A stretch of DNA of 64,000 nt, from NCBI RefSeq assembly GCF_024679095.1, contig NC_066516.1, forward strand, positions 21,653,035-21,717,034, given 5' to 3'. This stretch comes from Eriocheir sinensis (taxonomy: Eukaryota > Arthropoda > Malacostraca > Decapoda > Varunidae). The position numbers and the translations under genes are program-made. The notes under the pieces were generated by a model. The model made no database searches, was not told where the DNA came from, and saw only the letters and a list, made by a program, of their open reading frames with translations. Below are positions 14,911 to 27,069 of this stretch, piece after piece (within the stretch, counting starts at the first letter, position 1; every line of letters starts with the position of its first letter).

Positions 14911-17900
14911 CAAGGGAGGAGCAGTGGGCGGGGAAGTTCGCAGCGCGTCCCGAGGCTACACGTAACATTGACCTCTAAGTCAGCGTGTTCGTCACTCTAG
15001 GCCACCAGGCGTCGCTCTCACTCGCTCCTCCTCCTCCCTCCACTTCCCTTTCCTCCTCCCTCCCTCCCTCCTTCTCTCCCCAGCCCCCAACCACAACCCC
15101 TCCCAACCTATTACCTCCCCACCAGCCCCCCATCCCCCATTACCCCAACTTCAACCGCGCTCTCAAGTTCCAAATAAACCGCACTCTAGTTTCTGCCATT
15201 CACTCACTCTCCACTTCCTGATTTTTACGTGCACGGCGGCGGCGGCGGCGACGGTGGTGGTTGGGTTGTATGCGTTCACTCTCCATGAGACTCTCTCTTT
15301 CCTCTTCCCTCCGTCATTAGCATTATTCCTTGCCATCACGCCTTTTACAGTAACTTTGCACAGGAGGGCAGCTTTGTACTGCCAAGAGAAAGAAGGAATG
15401 AGCTGGTAGAAACCAAGCCAAAGGCCAAGTCTTAGGCCGCGTCGTCCTGACGGGGATGTGTCGCCACTCCTGGGCCATGGCTCGGCGCCCTTCGTGTACC
15501 TTTATTAAGTATTAAGTTTCGACGGGGCATCATGGCCGCGGCAAGCAATGTATTGTTGAAGGTTCTTGGTGGAGCTGAGAGTCATATGTGTAGGTGTAAG
15601 TGTCTGGTAGGAAGCTGGGGAGAAGAAAGGGGAGAGGAGAGAAAGTGATGGGGAGTGAAGGGGAATCTTGGAAGTGATGGGGAGCGTCGCGGTGCCCCAC
15701 GCCATGGCGTGTGATGGACAAGTGGCCGGGCCCGGGCCGGGACGCAACCCTCGCTGAGCAAACTTCCCTTTCCGAAGGTCGTGGGAACAACGCATTTCTT
15801 GGAGACGCTGGCTCGCTAAGCCTCGCTGTTTACATTTCTGAATGTAATGTATGTGGCCGAGGCGTGGCCCGCGAGCACAAAGGGCTGCCTGGAGCCGCCC
15901 TGCACGGCACCAAACACACAGGGAGGCTGGAGTGTGTGGCGAAGGTAAGACGCTCGCTTCCGCGTGCCTTCGCCGCCCCGCCGCTTGGCTAATCTTGTGG
16001 CCCAAACACCGGAGTCGTCCTGCCGCTGCCGCTGCCCTAAAGAGCTCGCGCCCTCACCTTCATGTTGTTGTCTTGTTTTTTCTTTGCATCCTGAAGCCGA
16101 TGAGGGCCCTCGAGAGGACATGCGACGCCGATTTGGCTTCGGCGAGACACTCGGTGGAGGCAGCGGAGGGGGCGGGGGTGGGAGAGAGAGCGGAGGGGAG
16201 GAGAGAGGAAGAAGGAGAAGAACGGAGGGGGGGAACACGGAGGTGAGCAAACCTTCGGTCACCTCCGATCATCCACCTCTGCCGCAGTTGTCGCCTCGCT
16301 CCGGCGGGGCCTTCTGCCCCTCACGGCGACCCTGTGTACGTGGGCACGGCGCCCCCGACCTCACTGTTTAAAAGTGTGAGGAGAGACCTCTCAGAAGACG
16401 GATAAGCGTGTTCATACATACGAAGATCGTCAATTCTGAGTGTCATAAATGGAAAGTTTATTACACTATACCGCGCCTCCGCCTTGCAACTTCCCACTCC
16501 TCCATCCCCCTCTCCCCCTCTGTCGCTTCTTCCCTCCCTCCCACCCTCTCTTCTTCCCTTTCCTATGTCGCCAGCGTCTCTTTCCTCCTCATCTGCTCCT
16601 CCTTATTCTCTCCGCCCTTCCTCCCTATCATCATCATTATCCACATCAGCGTTTACCGTCAAGTGCGTCTCCGTTCCGTCCCCCCAGCTTCCTCCCCCCC
16701 TTCACCCCCGTCGCCCACACTCCGTGATAGGCCTACACGTCGCACGGGCGCGGTGATCTATCCTGCCGCACCTGATCACCGCCTTGCTTCTCAGAGACAG
16801 GGGCAGGTGATAACTGGAGAACAAGAACATCGGGACGAGAACATAAAGTCAGAGACGCAGCGCCGCCTCGACGAAAGGACTCGCCACTAAACAGTAATTG
16901 GCTACTTGTGAATATGTGGCCGTAAAAAACCGCCCTGTGCCTCGGGTCTCTGTTTCTTCGTTAACGTGACAATTGGCTCATTTTCCCAATTATGTTTTTT
17001 GATGCCCATGATAATCCTTCCTCCCCGCGGGCAAGCTCGTGCTCTCGGCCCACAAATCTTCCCCCACGACCCACGTAATGGCGTAATGAGTCCACGGAGA
17101 GGGCTCAGTGACACTCCTCGCTATTACTTCCCTTTCTGAATGGGTGAAATTTGCGGGAAGGAAAGGGAGGGAGGCTTAGGAGAGGGAAGACGAGGAAGAG
17201 GAAAGGGAGAAGCTTGATGAAATGAGGCACAGGAAGAAAGGAGGGGGTGGTGGCAAGGAGGAGGAGGAGCAGGAGGTGTTGAGAAATGTATAGAGAGAAG
17301 GAGATAAAGGAGAGTTACGAGGAGCAGCTGATGGAGAAAGAGATGGAGGGAGATCAGAGGAGAGGGCGGAAAGAAGGAGGAAGGAAAAAACGGGATAGCG
17401 GTTGAGAGGAATTACGAGATAGGAGGTTGAGGGAAGGCAGCAGGAAGGGGACGCAGGCAGAAACAGAGAGATGCCTGCTGGAGGTTACGAACATGACACT
17501 GGAGGAAAATGAGGCCAAAGGGGTAAAAGGTGTTGGGAGTCTGCAGGTGCCATGGGAGGTGACGTGGCCCTGCTAGGTACGTGAAGAGTGCCCCCCACCT
17601 GCCCCCCCTCCCCCCCCCAGTGCCTACCTGTTGTTGTTGTCGTCAGGTTATACTGTACTCTCACCCAACCACTCCCGCCTCACCTCCTCGAAAACACACG
17701 CACACACACAGACACACACACACTCCTCCGGGTCACCTTCATCACCAGTGACCTGAAGATGACGGAGAGAGAGAGAGAGAGAAAGAGAGAGGAAAGGCGG
17801 GAGGGAGGGAGAGACGGAGGGGGAGACGTTGTAACCCAGATGAAGCCAAAATAAAATAAACGAACAAAACATTACACAATAACACCGCCGAGTCACGGTC

Positions 17901-17975
17901 ATGATAGAAAGGAAACAAAATATTCAACGCACTTCACCGCAAACTCCAATCACTCTTCACACTCCAGTTCACTCC
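14911..17975. other. Mostly single-copy region, no supported gene
   Basis: CT-rich at 15020-15150, CpG-rich at 15700-16120 and purine-rich at 17150-17480. A plus-strand frame (15711 onward) reaches a donor-like GCGAAG|GTAAGA at about 15943, but has no convincing start or acceptor. Short AC and GA runs lie at 17697-17723 and 17765-17790. I see no recognisable domain. Confidence 0.4.
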
Positions 17976-18013
17976 CCCTCCTCCTCCTCCTCCTCCTCCT
18001 CCTCCTCCTCCTC
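17976..18013. repeat. (CTC)n microsatellite
   Basis: Pure CTC run. Confidence 0.95.
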
Positions 18014-18517
18014 TTCCCACAATTCACTCCTTCCAGCTCCCCTACCTTCCTTCTGTCTACTTTCTCCCCCCCTCTCTCCCTCTCTTCTCTCCCTCCGTCA
18101 CCGCCTGCCTCTTCGTCTTCTCACTCTCCAAGGTTGAACTGTAAACTCGCGGCGCCTCGGTCACCTTCCTTGGCCTGACCTCAATAGCTGGAGTGTGAGA
18201 GGAGACTTAATGCGCCTCGGAGCCTCTCGTGCGAAGACTCGAGGGACGCGTAACATGTTGGTTGGCCGCCGTTGGACGCCTGCTGTTGCTTCTCTTCCTC
18301 CCTCAACCCCCGCCCCCCAAACACGCCCCAGTTCTTCTCCTCTTCCTTCTCTGTTCCTCCTTCCTGGTTCTCCTTCTTCTCCGCCTCTTCCTCCTCCTCC
18401 TCCCCCGCACTCCGCCCACCTACCTACCTACTCTTCGTTATCACTTCCATGCGTATCACTTTTTCTTTATTTTTAGCTTCATATGTTTTGTTTTTGGTCT
18501 TCTGTGTTCTGTGTGTG

Positions 18518-18520
<3 letters not shown>

Positions 18521-18567
<47 letters not shown>
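18521..18567. repeat. (TG)n microsatellite, 47 bp
   Basis: Pure TG run preceded by shorter GTGTT segments. Confidence 0.97.
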
Positions 18568-18568
<1 letters not shown>

Positions 18569-19649
18569 GCCCTGCTCTATGAGGTGGCCGTCGGGCAGGA
18601 ACCATCAATATCGTGTACTGGCGTCTTAGTTCCAAGTCTTCCTCAGAATGGCCCTGCCGCTGAGCTATTCCTGGACTGGCCGTGCCTCGTCCCTCGGCCG
18701 TCGCCTCCTGCTGGGTGGCATGAGGTAGCCCGCCGCGGAGGTCGTCAGGTACAGGGGCGTCTCGCAAGCCTCGGCCTCTCCCCGTGATCGTGCTCCTCTC
18801 GCTATGGATTTTTTTCACTTTTTTTCTGGTGCGTGTCAGTGTGGCGGCGGAGAGGCCTAAGGCTCACCCTCCATCACCTCCTCCTCCTCCCGTTCCCCCT
18901 CTTGCTCCCCTTCTTTCTCATTCTCTACCTTCTCTTCTCGGGTTCGTTCCCTGTGACCCACACCTCCCTTCGCCAGGGTCGGCTGGTAGTCTTAAGGTCG
19001 TGCCATACCGATCGCTCTGGCTCGGTTTTGTTTGACTGTTGTTTCTCCTGCCGCTGCGGTGCCGCTGCTGCACGCGGTGCTTCGCCTCATATGAGCTGTA
19101 ATAGCTTTGGCACCTGTGAAGTTCATGAACCCGGCAGAACAACCGTGTGCTGGCACCAGGTGTGTGCCACAGGGCCACACGTGTGCTGCCTCCACAACTG
19201 CACGAGCCGCTGCCCCCCTTAACTCTCGCACCTACGCCGTGCACCACCCGAGACACATGAGTGAAAGTGCCTCGTGTGGCTCCGGGAACCTCACCGGCCA
19301 CCATCACGTGCTGTCGTTGGGGAAGTGACAGGAAACGGGGGCCCGGCACCCGGCACCCGGGTTACCAGGTACGCCGCACGGCACGGAACAAAGCGGCACG
19401 TAAACGAGAACCTGCAATAGGCTGAATGCGGCCCGCCAATGTTGTTCAGCAGATCTTGGAGGGGACGGCTAATTGATGAAGGGGAGCCGGCTGACGGTAA
19501 ACACTTGTGACAGGGCGGGGGGCGGAGGGGGACGAGGGGGGCGGAGAGAGGGATGGCACAGGTGTAAATAACCTTTTAACCCTTCACATACGTGGCTGGC
19601 GAGGAAACAATGAGGGCGTCACCTGGAAAAGTACCGCGACACAGAGCAT
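18568..19649. other. Single-copy DNA, no supported gene
   Basis: Balanced base composition with overlapping frames on both strands (up to 143 codons, minus, ending 18918). A minus-strand ATG four codons before a GTGAGG near 19290 is too short to trust. No domain seen. Confidence 0.4.

Positions 19650-19728
<79 letters not shown>
19650..19728. repeat. (GT)n microsatellite, 79 bp
   Basis: Uninterrupted GT run. Confidence 0.98.
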
Positions 19729-19732
<4 letters not shown>

Positions 19733-20031
19733 ATATGAAAAAGAGACAGAATAAACTCACGACAATGTATTGATAAGTAAAGAACCCCACAGCCTCCCAC
19801 CGCTATGTCATCCCACCCTCTCCTCCATCACCGCCGCCGCCACGCCCCCCAGCCAGCCCGCCCGCCGCCCGCCGCCTGCTGAGGCCTACGGATGCCCACG
19901 CTACCCTAATCTACGAGCCCTGCGTATGACCTTCACCGAGAGGCGGAAGGTCAGCCAAATAGAGGTCAGGCAGGGGTTAGGGAGTGACGCGCCGCTCACT
20001 GCTATACGCCGGTGCTGCTGCCCCGGTAACA

Positions 20032-20063
20032 CCACACACACACACACACACACACATACACAC
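20032..20063. repeat. (AC)n microsatellite, short
   Basis: AC run with one AT step near its right end. Confidence 0.93.
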
Positions 20064-20393
20064 AGCCACGTGGGGACAGGTAAAGAGTGGACATCCCGTA
20101 ACACCAAGTGGGCAGGCAGGCAGCAGGCACTTAGGGGGATGGGGTGGAGGAGGATCGAAGGGGGGAAGGAGGAAGCTGGAGGAGCCACATCCACGCCGGC
20201 CACCTGAAGAGCCACATCAATCACGCTTGGCCAGTCCAGGTGCCCCCCTCCTCCCCCCCCTCCTTCTCCTCCCTGACCGCCCCTCAACGCCCAGCTCTTC
20301 CGTAACCTGCTATTCGCGGCCACTCCCTTCCCTCACCACGTCCATATACGCACTTTTTTTTCCCTCCCTTTCCTTCTTTATGTGGGCGCTTGC

Positions 20394-20394
<1 letters not shown>

Positions 20395-20449
<55 letters not shown>
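20395..20449. repeat. (AC)n microsatellite, 55 bp
   Basis: Pure AC run. Confidence 0.97.
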
Positions 20450-20451
<2 letters not shown>

Positions 20452-20911
20452 AACAATGTGCGGTCTTTCCAGGGACAAAAGCACTGACCAAAGCTGTTTT
20501 TTTTTCTTCTCCGCTACGCAATCTCTCGTTTTTTTACCTTTCATTTCTTCCTTTCGCTTTTTCTAACACGTCTTATCCCTTCTCTTTTTCTTCGTCCTCC
20601 TCCTCCTCCTCCTCCATCTCATCTTCCTACTCCTCCCCAGTCTTATCTTCCTCCTCTTACTGCCCTGCTTCTCTCTCTTCCTCTCCCTCCCTCGCGGCAA
20701 CCAACACTCATCCTGTTTTACATCGCCTCGCAAAAAAAGTGGTTGAGTTCTCCTTCGCGGCCGCCACGCCCCCGGACCGGCAAAAACGTGGAGTGTCGAC
20801 GCTTGTATGGGCGGCCGCCTCCTCCTGCCCTCTGTGTGGCGTCCCCTTCCTTCCTTCCTTCCTCCCTTCCTTCCTTTGAGAGTCCCTGGGTCTGATGGAG
20901 TTGCTAAGGCC

Positions 20912-21120
<209 letters not shown>

Positions 21121-21160
21121 TCTCTTCTATGACCTTAACCTCTCCTCCAATCTTCTCTTC

Positions 21161-21222
21161 TTCCTCCTCCTCCTCCTCCTCCTCCTTCTCCTCCTCTTCA
21201 TCTTCCTCCTCCTCCTCCTCCG
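21161..21222. repeat. (TCC)n microsatellite, imperfect
   Basis: Two TCC runs joined by TTCTTCATC-type interruptions. Confidence 0.93.
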
Positions 21223-21657
21223 GTAAACCTGCTCGCCCTTCAAATCGGGCCGTCCTTCACCTGGGTTCGCTTTGGTTCGGGTCCCTCACATCAACCTGCC
21301 TAGCCGCGCCGCCCACGCACCACCGCCCCCCCCCCTTTAACCCCCCATCCCTCCCCCTCGACCTGCCTTAACCTGAACTCCACCGCGACCTTCACTTCCC
21401 GCTGAACTTCCACCTTTCAGTCCGTCAATATTTATTTTCCTTTTACAACCCACCCACACATACCTACCTACCTATATATACGCTCTCTCTCTCCCTCTCC
21501 TTTTCTCTCTCTCTCTCTCTCTTGGTGTTGGTCTTGTCAACAGGTGAGGCGGAGGCGTGTTGGTCTACCTGGCTGAGGACGAGTAAATTGAGCCCCTTCA
21601 CAAGTATGCACGCAGAGCAGTCACGTGACCCGCCCCCACCTGTCCGCCAGTCACTCA

Positions 21658-22100
21658 GCACCGGAGGAAAACGAGGAGGAGGAGGAGAGAAGAACGAGGA
21701 AGAGTGGGAAGTGGAGGAAAAGGAGGCAGAAGGACGAAAACAAGGAAGAGAGGGAAAGAGGAAAAGGCGATTAAGAGAAGGAGGAGGAGGAGAAGAGGGA
21801 AGAGGAGGAAGGAGGACAAGAAAGAAGAATAGAACGATGAAGAGGAACAGAAGGAGGACAAGGAAGAGGAAGAAAACGAATTACAGAATGAGGAGAAGGA
21901 GGAAGAAGAAGGACGAGGAAGAGGAAGAGAGCAAAATAAAGAGGATGAGGATGAAAATAAAGAAAAACGAGAACGAGGAAGAAGCCGAAGGGAAGAAGAT
22001 GAAGACGAAGAGGAAGATGAAGACGAGAATGAAAAAGAAAACGATTAATGGATGAAGAGATGGAGAGGGAAAGAGGAGGAGGAAGAGAAAGAGGAAAAAT
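21658..22100. repeat. Purine-rich GGA/GAA tract, 440 bp
   Basis: Almost pure purine on the plus strand with degenerate GGA, GAA and GAC triplets. It is open in several frames, giving Glu/Lys/Arg-rich or Leu/Phe/Ser-rich translations that I take as artefacts of composition. Possible H-DNA former. Confidence 0.85.
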
Positions 22101-22245
22101 AAGATCAAATAAGTAGTCCAAATCTTTACTATTGACATTTGAGTTGGCGGATGTTTAATTTACAACCCTCGCCGTGTTTTTTTTCCCCTAATATTTGTAC
22201 CTTCATTTTCTACCATAATTTTTGATGTGTGGATATGGATCGCAG

Positions 22246-22306
22246 GTAGAGATAGATAGATAGACAGTCATAGATAGATAGGTAGATGAAGACAGGTAGG
22301 TAGATG
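22246..22306. repeat. Degenerate GATA tract
   Basis: Repeated ATAGATAG with GGTAG and CAGT interruptions. Confidence 0.88.
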
Positions 22307-22747
22307 TATTTGAAGCTGACGGAAACAGAGAAAACACTAAAAAAAGGGAGAAAACCTGATGGAAAGGGATAGAAAGTTTAGTAGAAGGATGAAGATGGGT
22401 GTGCTTGAGATTAGCAGACTAAAAAAAAAAAAAAAGAAGAGTGAACATCCTGGGTAGAAATTGATAGAGAGTTAAGTACGATCTAGATGGATGTCGTTGA
22501 AGGGAATCGCAAGAGACAGGCGACTCGTGCGGGTGAGGAGGCTGGATAGAAGAAAGGGATAGTTAATATAATAAAAGAAGAGGAGGGTGTGTCTGAGAGA
22601 GGCTAAGGTTGTGTAGTAAAGGGGGAGGGGGGAAGGAGGGGGTAGGAGTCCTTTGCCTTTCCTTCACCTTCTCCCATAATAGCCTTCTACCTCCTTCTTT
22701 CTTCCTCCAGGGCTCAAGTGTACCTTTCTTCCTTACCACCACCACCT
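22307..22747. other. Single-copy, A-rich DNA
   Basis: Contains a 15-bp A run near 22421 and GA-rich sequence. Nothing gene-like. Confidence 0.5.
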
Positions 22748-22806
22748 CATCCTCCTCCTTCTCCTCCTCCTCCTCCTCCTCCTTCTCCTCCTCCTCCTCC
22801 TCCTAC
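22748..22806. repeat. (CCT)n microsatellite
   Basis: CCT repeats with two TTCT interruptions, followed by about 300 bp of CT-rich DNA. Confidence 0.94.
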
Positions 22807-23247
22807 TCTACAGCTATTTTCCAAGTTCACCCTTTTCCATTTTAGGTACTCCCTTTCCTGTCCCTTTCGCCTCTTTCCCATGAGAAGGCCCCCCCTTCCT
22901 ACCTTCCTCCTCCCTCCTTCCCTCCCTTCCTCCTTCTCTCTCGTGGTTCTTTCTTCCTCCCTCCCCTTCCCTCCATCCTTCCCACTTTCCTCCACCGCAG
23001 CAATGTATCGTGAACCCGGAAGGACTTACAGCTCTCTCCTTCCCTCCTGCCCTCCCTGCCTCCTTTCCCCCCTTCCTCCCTCCTAACTGCCTGCCTGCCT
23101 CCCGCCATCCTTTCCTCCTGCCTCCGCTTCTTTCCAACGGGACGCTCTTCAGGCTTCTTAATTACGCTTACCTGTGTAGTCTTTCTCGTTAGGATGAGGA
23201 TTCCAGGTGTTCTTATCGATAACTCCACTCATTTGGCCTTTCCCTCA

Positions 23248-23357
<110 letters not shown>

Positions 23358-23501
23358 CGTGGTCATGCTGGGCGCCTCGGTGACAGTTGTAATGGAGTGT
23401 TCTTTATAAGGGAGGCAGCGACATTTAGTCTTTAGGGGCAGGCGGCGGCAGGCTACAGCGTGTTCCCAGTGACTTGTGTGGTGTGTTTGTAGCTTTGCGA
23501 G

Positions 23502-23524
23502 CACACACACACACACACACACAC
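23502..23524. repeat. (AC)n microsatellite, short
   Basis: AC run ending 17 bp before the perfect inverted repeat. Confidence 0.93.
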
Positions 23525-23541
23525 GTAAACATGCAAGCTTA

Positions 23542-23634
23542 TTTTTCTGGTACATTTTTAAACCAGCGTCAATAACTCGCTTGAAGGGGCTTCAAGCGAG
23601 TTATTGACGCTGGTTTAAAAATGTACCAGAAAAA
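23542..23634. repeat. Perfect inverted repeat: 45-bp arms, 3-bp loop
   Basis: The left arm 23542-23586 and right arm 23590-23634 are exact reverse complements over all 45 positions, separated only by GGG. The arms are not simple repeats; they start TTTTTCTGGTACATTT and end ACTCGCTTGAAG. Pairing stops at 23541/23635. A transcript would fold into a perfect 45-bp hairpin. Possible origins are a snap-back DNA event, a fold-back transposon remnant, a hairpin RNA gene, or a library/assembly artefact. Confidence 0.97.
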
Positions 23635-24289
23635 CACCGAGTATTAATCTTAGCATATAGGAGTCACTGCCCGAAGGATTGACAGCTTGCTACACACGAG
23701 GCGCAGCATGCAGAATCCCCCTCCCCTCCCCCTCCCCCCCAGACACACATTAACACAAGCAGGCAACACAGCATCAAGGTTAACTCGCTACCAAGCATCC
23801 CTCCCTCTCATCTCCCGTTCGTCCCTCCTTTCCTCCCATCACTCCCTCTCAAGCAGTTAAAGCAGGCAGGCATACATTGAGTCCCCTCCTGCTGAGAATG
23901 CGGGAAGACGAGGAAAAATGAGAAAGGTAAAATAAAAACACGAGAAATTTGCCTAAACTCCCCCGCTTCTTTCTCCTTCCCTTCCTCCTCGTTCATATAA
24001 CCCTTCCTTCCTCCGCTAGGCTTCTTGTATCATGGCTGCCGACGAGTCATCATCTTCATCCCTCCTTCGGTAGCACGTTTCCTCATTATTTTTCCCTTTC
24101 CTCTGCCCGCCACAGTAAGGAAGGAGTGACGCCCTAGACAGCCCGTCACTCCGCTCCTCAGACCGCCCTCCTTGTACAGTTTCTCCTTCGTCAGTGTCAC
24201 CACCCAGCTAGCTAGTCCCCCTCCTCCCCCCCACTCACCCAGACACTCCCTTCCTCCCTCCGTCAAACTCTCGGCTGGAGATACTGTTG
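23635..24289. other. Single-copy DNA
   Basis: CT-rich and otherwise unremarkable. No supported gene. Confidence 0.5.
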
Positions 24290-24688
24290 CTTACCACCAC
24301 CACCACCACCACCCTCCCCACCACCATCATCTCTATCATTACATCCACCATCACCTCCACCACAATCATCCCCGCCATCCGACAACCATCATTACCGACA
24401 ACCATCATCACCCCACATCACCACCAGACTATTCACTTCCCCTCACATCAGGCACTTCCCCACCAGACTCCATCCCCCCAACCAGGCACCAGACAACACT
24501 ACCTGAACATCCACAACCACCACCACCACCGCCACCACCACGCCGCCCGCAGGCCCATAGAGGCTCCTGCCGGCGGGCCATTAACCACAACAGTAGCCTG
24601 AACACCTGTGCCGTGTAGCGTGTAGGGTAATGAACTTGACAGGTGAGAAGGACCACCACCACCACCTCCACCACCACCACCACCACTC
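24290..24688. repeat. (CAC/CAT)n-rich region
   Basis: Imperfect CAC and CAT triplet repeats at 24290-24545 and a denser CAC run at 24651-24688. The His/Thr-rich reading frames follow from these repeats. Confidence 0.9.
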
Positions 24689-24754
24689 CTGTCTTCCGGG
24701 TTTGGTGGTGGCTCTTCTCTGGCTCCTCTTCTTTGCTCTTCTTTTCACTTTTCT

Positions 24755-25110
<356 letters not shown>

Positions 25111-25332
25111 CCACTTTCTTCCACTTTCTTTCACAAATTACCATGCTAAGGCGCCTCCACTTCCCGTCCCTCCCACCCCTCTACTTTCCTCCACCCGCTC
25201 CCCCTCACTTTCCTCCGGTGACCTCCCTCCTCCTTCCCTCCTTCCCTCGTTTCGCCTTGAAATGAAAAGTAAATAAAGTGTGTTTCTCGGTTGTGGGTTC
25301 CGAGGGTGATGCGAGGTTGATCATTGTTATTC

Positions 25333-25335
25333 TCC

Positions 25336-25366
<31 letters not shown>

Positions 25367-25381
25367 GGTGGTGGTGGTGGT
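25333..25381. repeat. (GTT)n to (GGT)n microsatellite
   Basis: GTT repeats pass directly into GGT repeats. Flanks the 31-bp minisatellite on its left. Confidence 0.95.
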
Positions 25382-25478
25382 ATGCTAAGATGATAAGTAA
25401 TAAAGATGGTGATGATACTAATGATGATGATTGGAATGATAATGATGAGAAGGAAGAAGAAAGGGAAGAGGAAAAAGG

Positions 25479-26650
25479 AAGACCAGGAGGAGAAACGGAG
25501 GAGGAAATGGAAGACAGGAGGAGGAACGGAGGAGGAAATGGAAGACAGGAGGAGGAACGGAGGAGGGAATGGAAGACAGGAGGAGGAACGGAGGAGGAAA
25601 TGGAAGACAGGAGGAGGAACGGAGGAGGAAATGGAAGACAGGAGGAGGAACGGAGGAGGAAATGGAAGACAGGAGGAGGAACGGAGGAGGAAATGGAAGA
25701 CAGGAGGAGGAACGGAGGAGGAAATGGAAGACAGGAGGAGGAACGGAGGAGGAAATGGAAGACAGGAGGAGGAACGGAGGAGGAAAATGAAGACCAGGAG
25801 GAGGAACGGAGGAGGAAATGGAAGACAGGAGGAGGAACGGAGGAGGAAATGGAAGACAGGAGGAGGAACGGAGGAGGAAAATGGAAGACCAGGAGGAGGA
25901 ACGGAGGAGGATATGGAAGACAGGAGGAGGAACGGAGGAGGAAATGGAAGACAGGAGGAGGAACGGAGGAGGAAATGGAAAACAGGAGGAGGAACGGAGG
26001 AGGAAATGGAAGACCAGGAGGAGGAACGGAGGAAATGGAAGACAGGAGGAGGAACGGAGGAGGAAATGGAAGACAGGAGGAGGAACGGAGGAGGAAATGG
26101 AAGACAGGAGGAGGAACGGAGGAGGATATGGAAGACAGGAGGAGGAACGGAGGAGGATATGGAAGACAGGAGGAGGAACGGAGGAAATGGAAGACAGGAG
26201 GAGGAACGGAGGAGGGAATGGAAGACAGGAGGAGGAACGGAGGAGGGAATGGAAGACAGGAGGAGGAACGGAGGAGGAAATGGAAGACAGGAGGAGGAAC
26301 GGAGGAGGAAAATGGAAGACCAGGAGGAGGAACGGAGGAGGGAATGGAAGACAGGAGGAGGAACGGAGGAGGAAAATGGAAGACCAGGAGGAGGAACGGA
26401 GGAGGAAATGGAAGACCAGGAGGAGAAACGGAGGAGGAAATGGAAGACAGGAGGAGAAACGGAGGAGGAAATGGAAGACATGAGGAGAAACGGAGGAGGA
26501 AATGGAAGACAGGAGGAGAAACGGAGGAGGAAATGGAAGACCAGGAGGAGGAACGGAGGAGGAAATGGAAGACAGGAGGAGAAACGGAGGAGGAAATGGA
26601 AGACAGGAGGAGGAACGGAGGAGGAAAATGAAAGACCAGAGGAAGGAACG
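25479..26650. repeat. 31-bp minisatellite array, about 37 copies
   Basis: The unit joins GGAGGAGGAACGGAGGAGG and AAATGGAAGACA. Successive GACA markers (25513, 25544 and on) are 31 bp apart. Variants recur: AGACCAGG (one extra C), GATATGG, GGGAATGG, GAGAAACGG (clustered near 26420-26590) and at least two units with a 6-bp deletion (near 26030 and 26180). Because 31 is not a multiple of three, a 93-bp superperiod reads through all frames, producing false ORFs of 384-566 codons on both strands. The plus strand is almost pure purine apart from C and T in the ACGG, ATGG and GACA markers. Confidence 0.97.
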
Positions 26651-26682
26651 GAAAAAGGAGGATGAGCAAAGAAAGACGGGGT

Positions 26683-26925
26683 AGGAGGAGGAGGAGGAGG
26701 AGGAGGAAGAGGCGCAGAAAGAAGGAAAAGAAAGAAGACGAAGAAGAAGAAGTGGAGGTCAAGCTAACAGAAAACGAGGAGCCCATGTGTGCCTGGAAAA
26801 CAGGAGTGGAGTGGAGGTGGAAGCTTTCCCAGGGGCACATCGACATTTTCCTGGGAGGAGGAGGAGCAGGAGGAGAAGGAGGAGGAGGAAGAGCAAGAGG
26901 AGGGGGGGGGCGGTGTTGGAGGTGG
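26683..26925. repeat. GGA-rich tract
   Basis: GGA/GAA repeats at 26683-26755 and GGA repeats with a G8 run at 26850-26925, divided by about 90 bp of unique DNA. Confidence 0.85.
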
Positions 26926-27069
26926 TGGGGCGGCGGTCAGTAACTTGAGCAACCCGTTAGTTGGCAGTCATGCTTGTCGCCGCCTTCCCACCCGTACTCG
27001 TCCTCTCCTCCCGTACCTTCGCCCCTCGCCCTGGCTTATCGTGAGGCCTCTACGTCCCCGCGCCCTTCC

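Noticed and set aside
22899..23228. Minus-strand frame before ACACAG|GTAAGC near 23168
   Set aside because: The donor is good, but the frame has no ATG and starts right after a GA array. At most it is a non-coding exon.
25479..26650. CRISPR-like array of 31-bp units
   Set aside because: Units are directly adjacent with no unique spacers, and the context is eukaryotic.
25146..26846. Proteins of 384-566 residues predicted on both strands
   Set aside because: They are read-through of the 31-bp minisatellite; all frames are open because the purine unit lacks stops, and the translation simply repeats every 31 residues.
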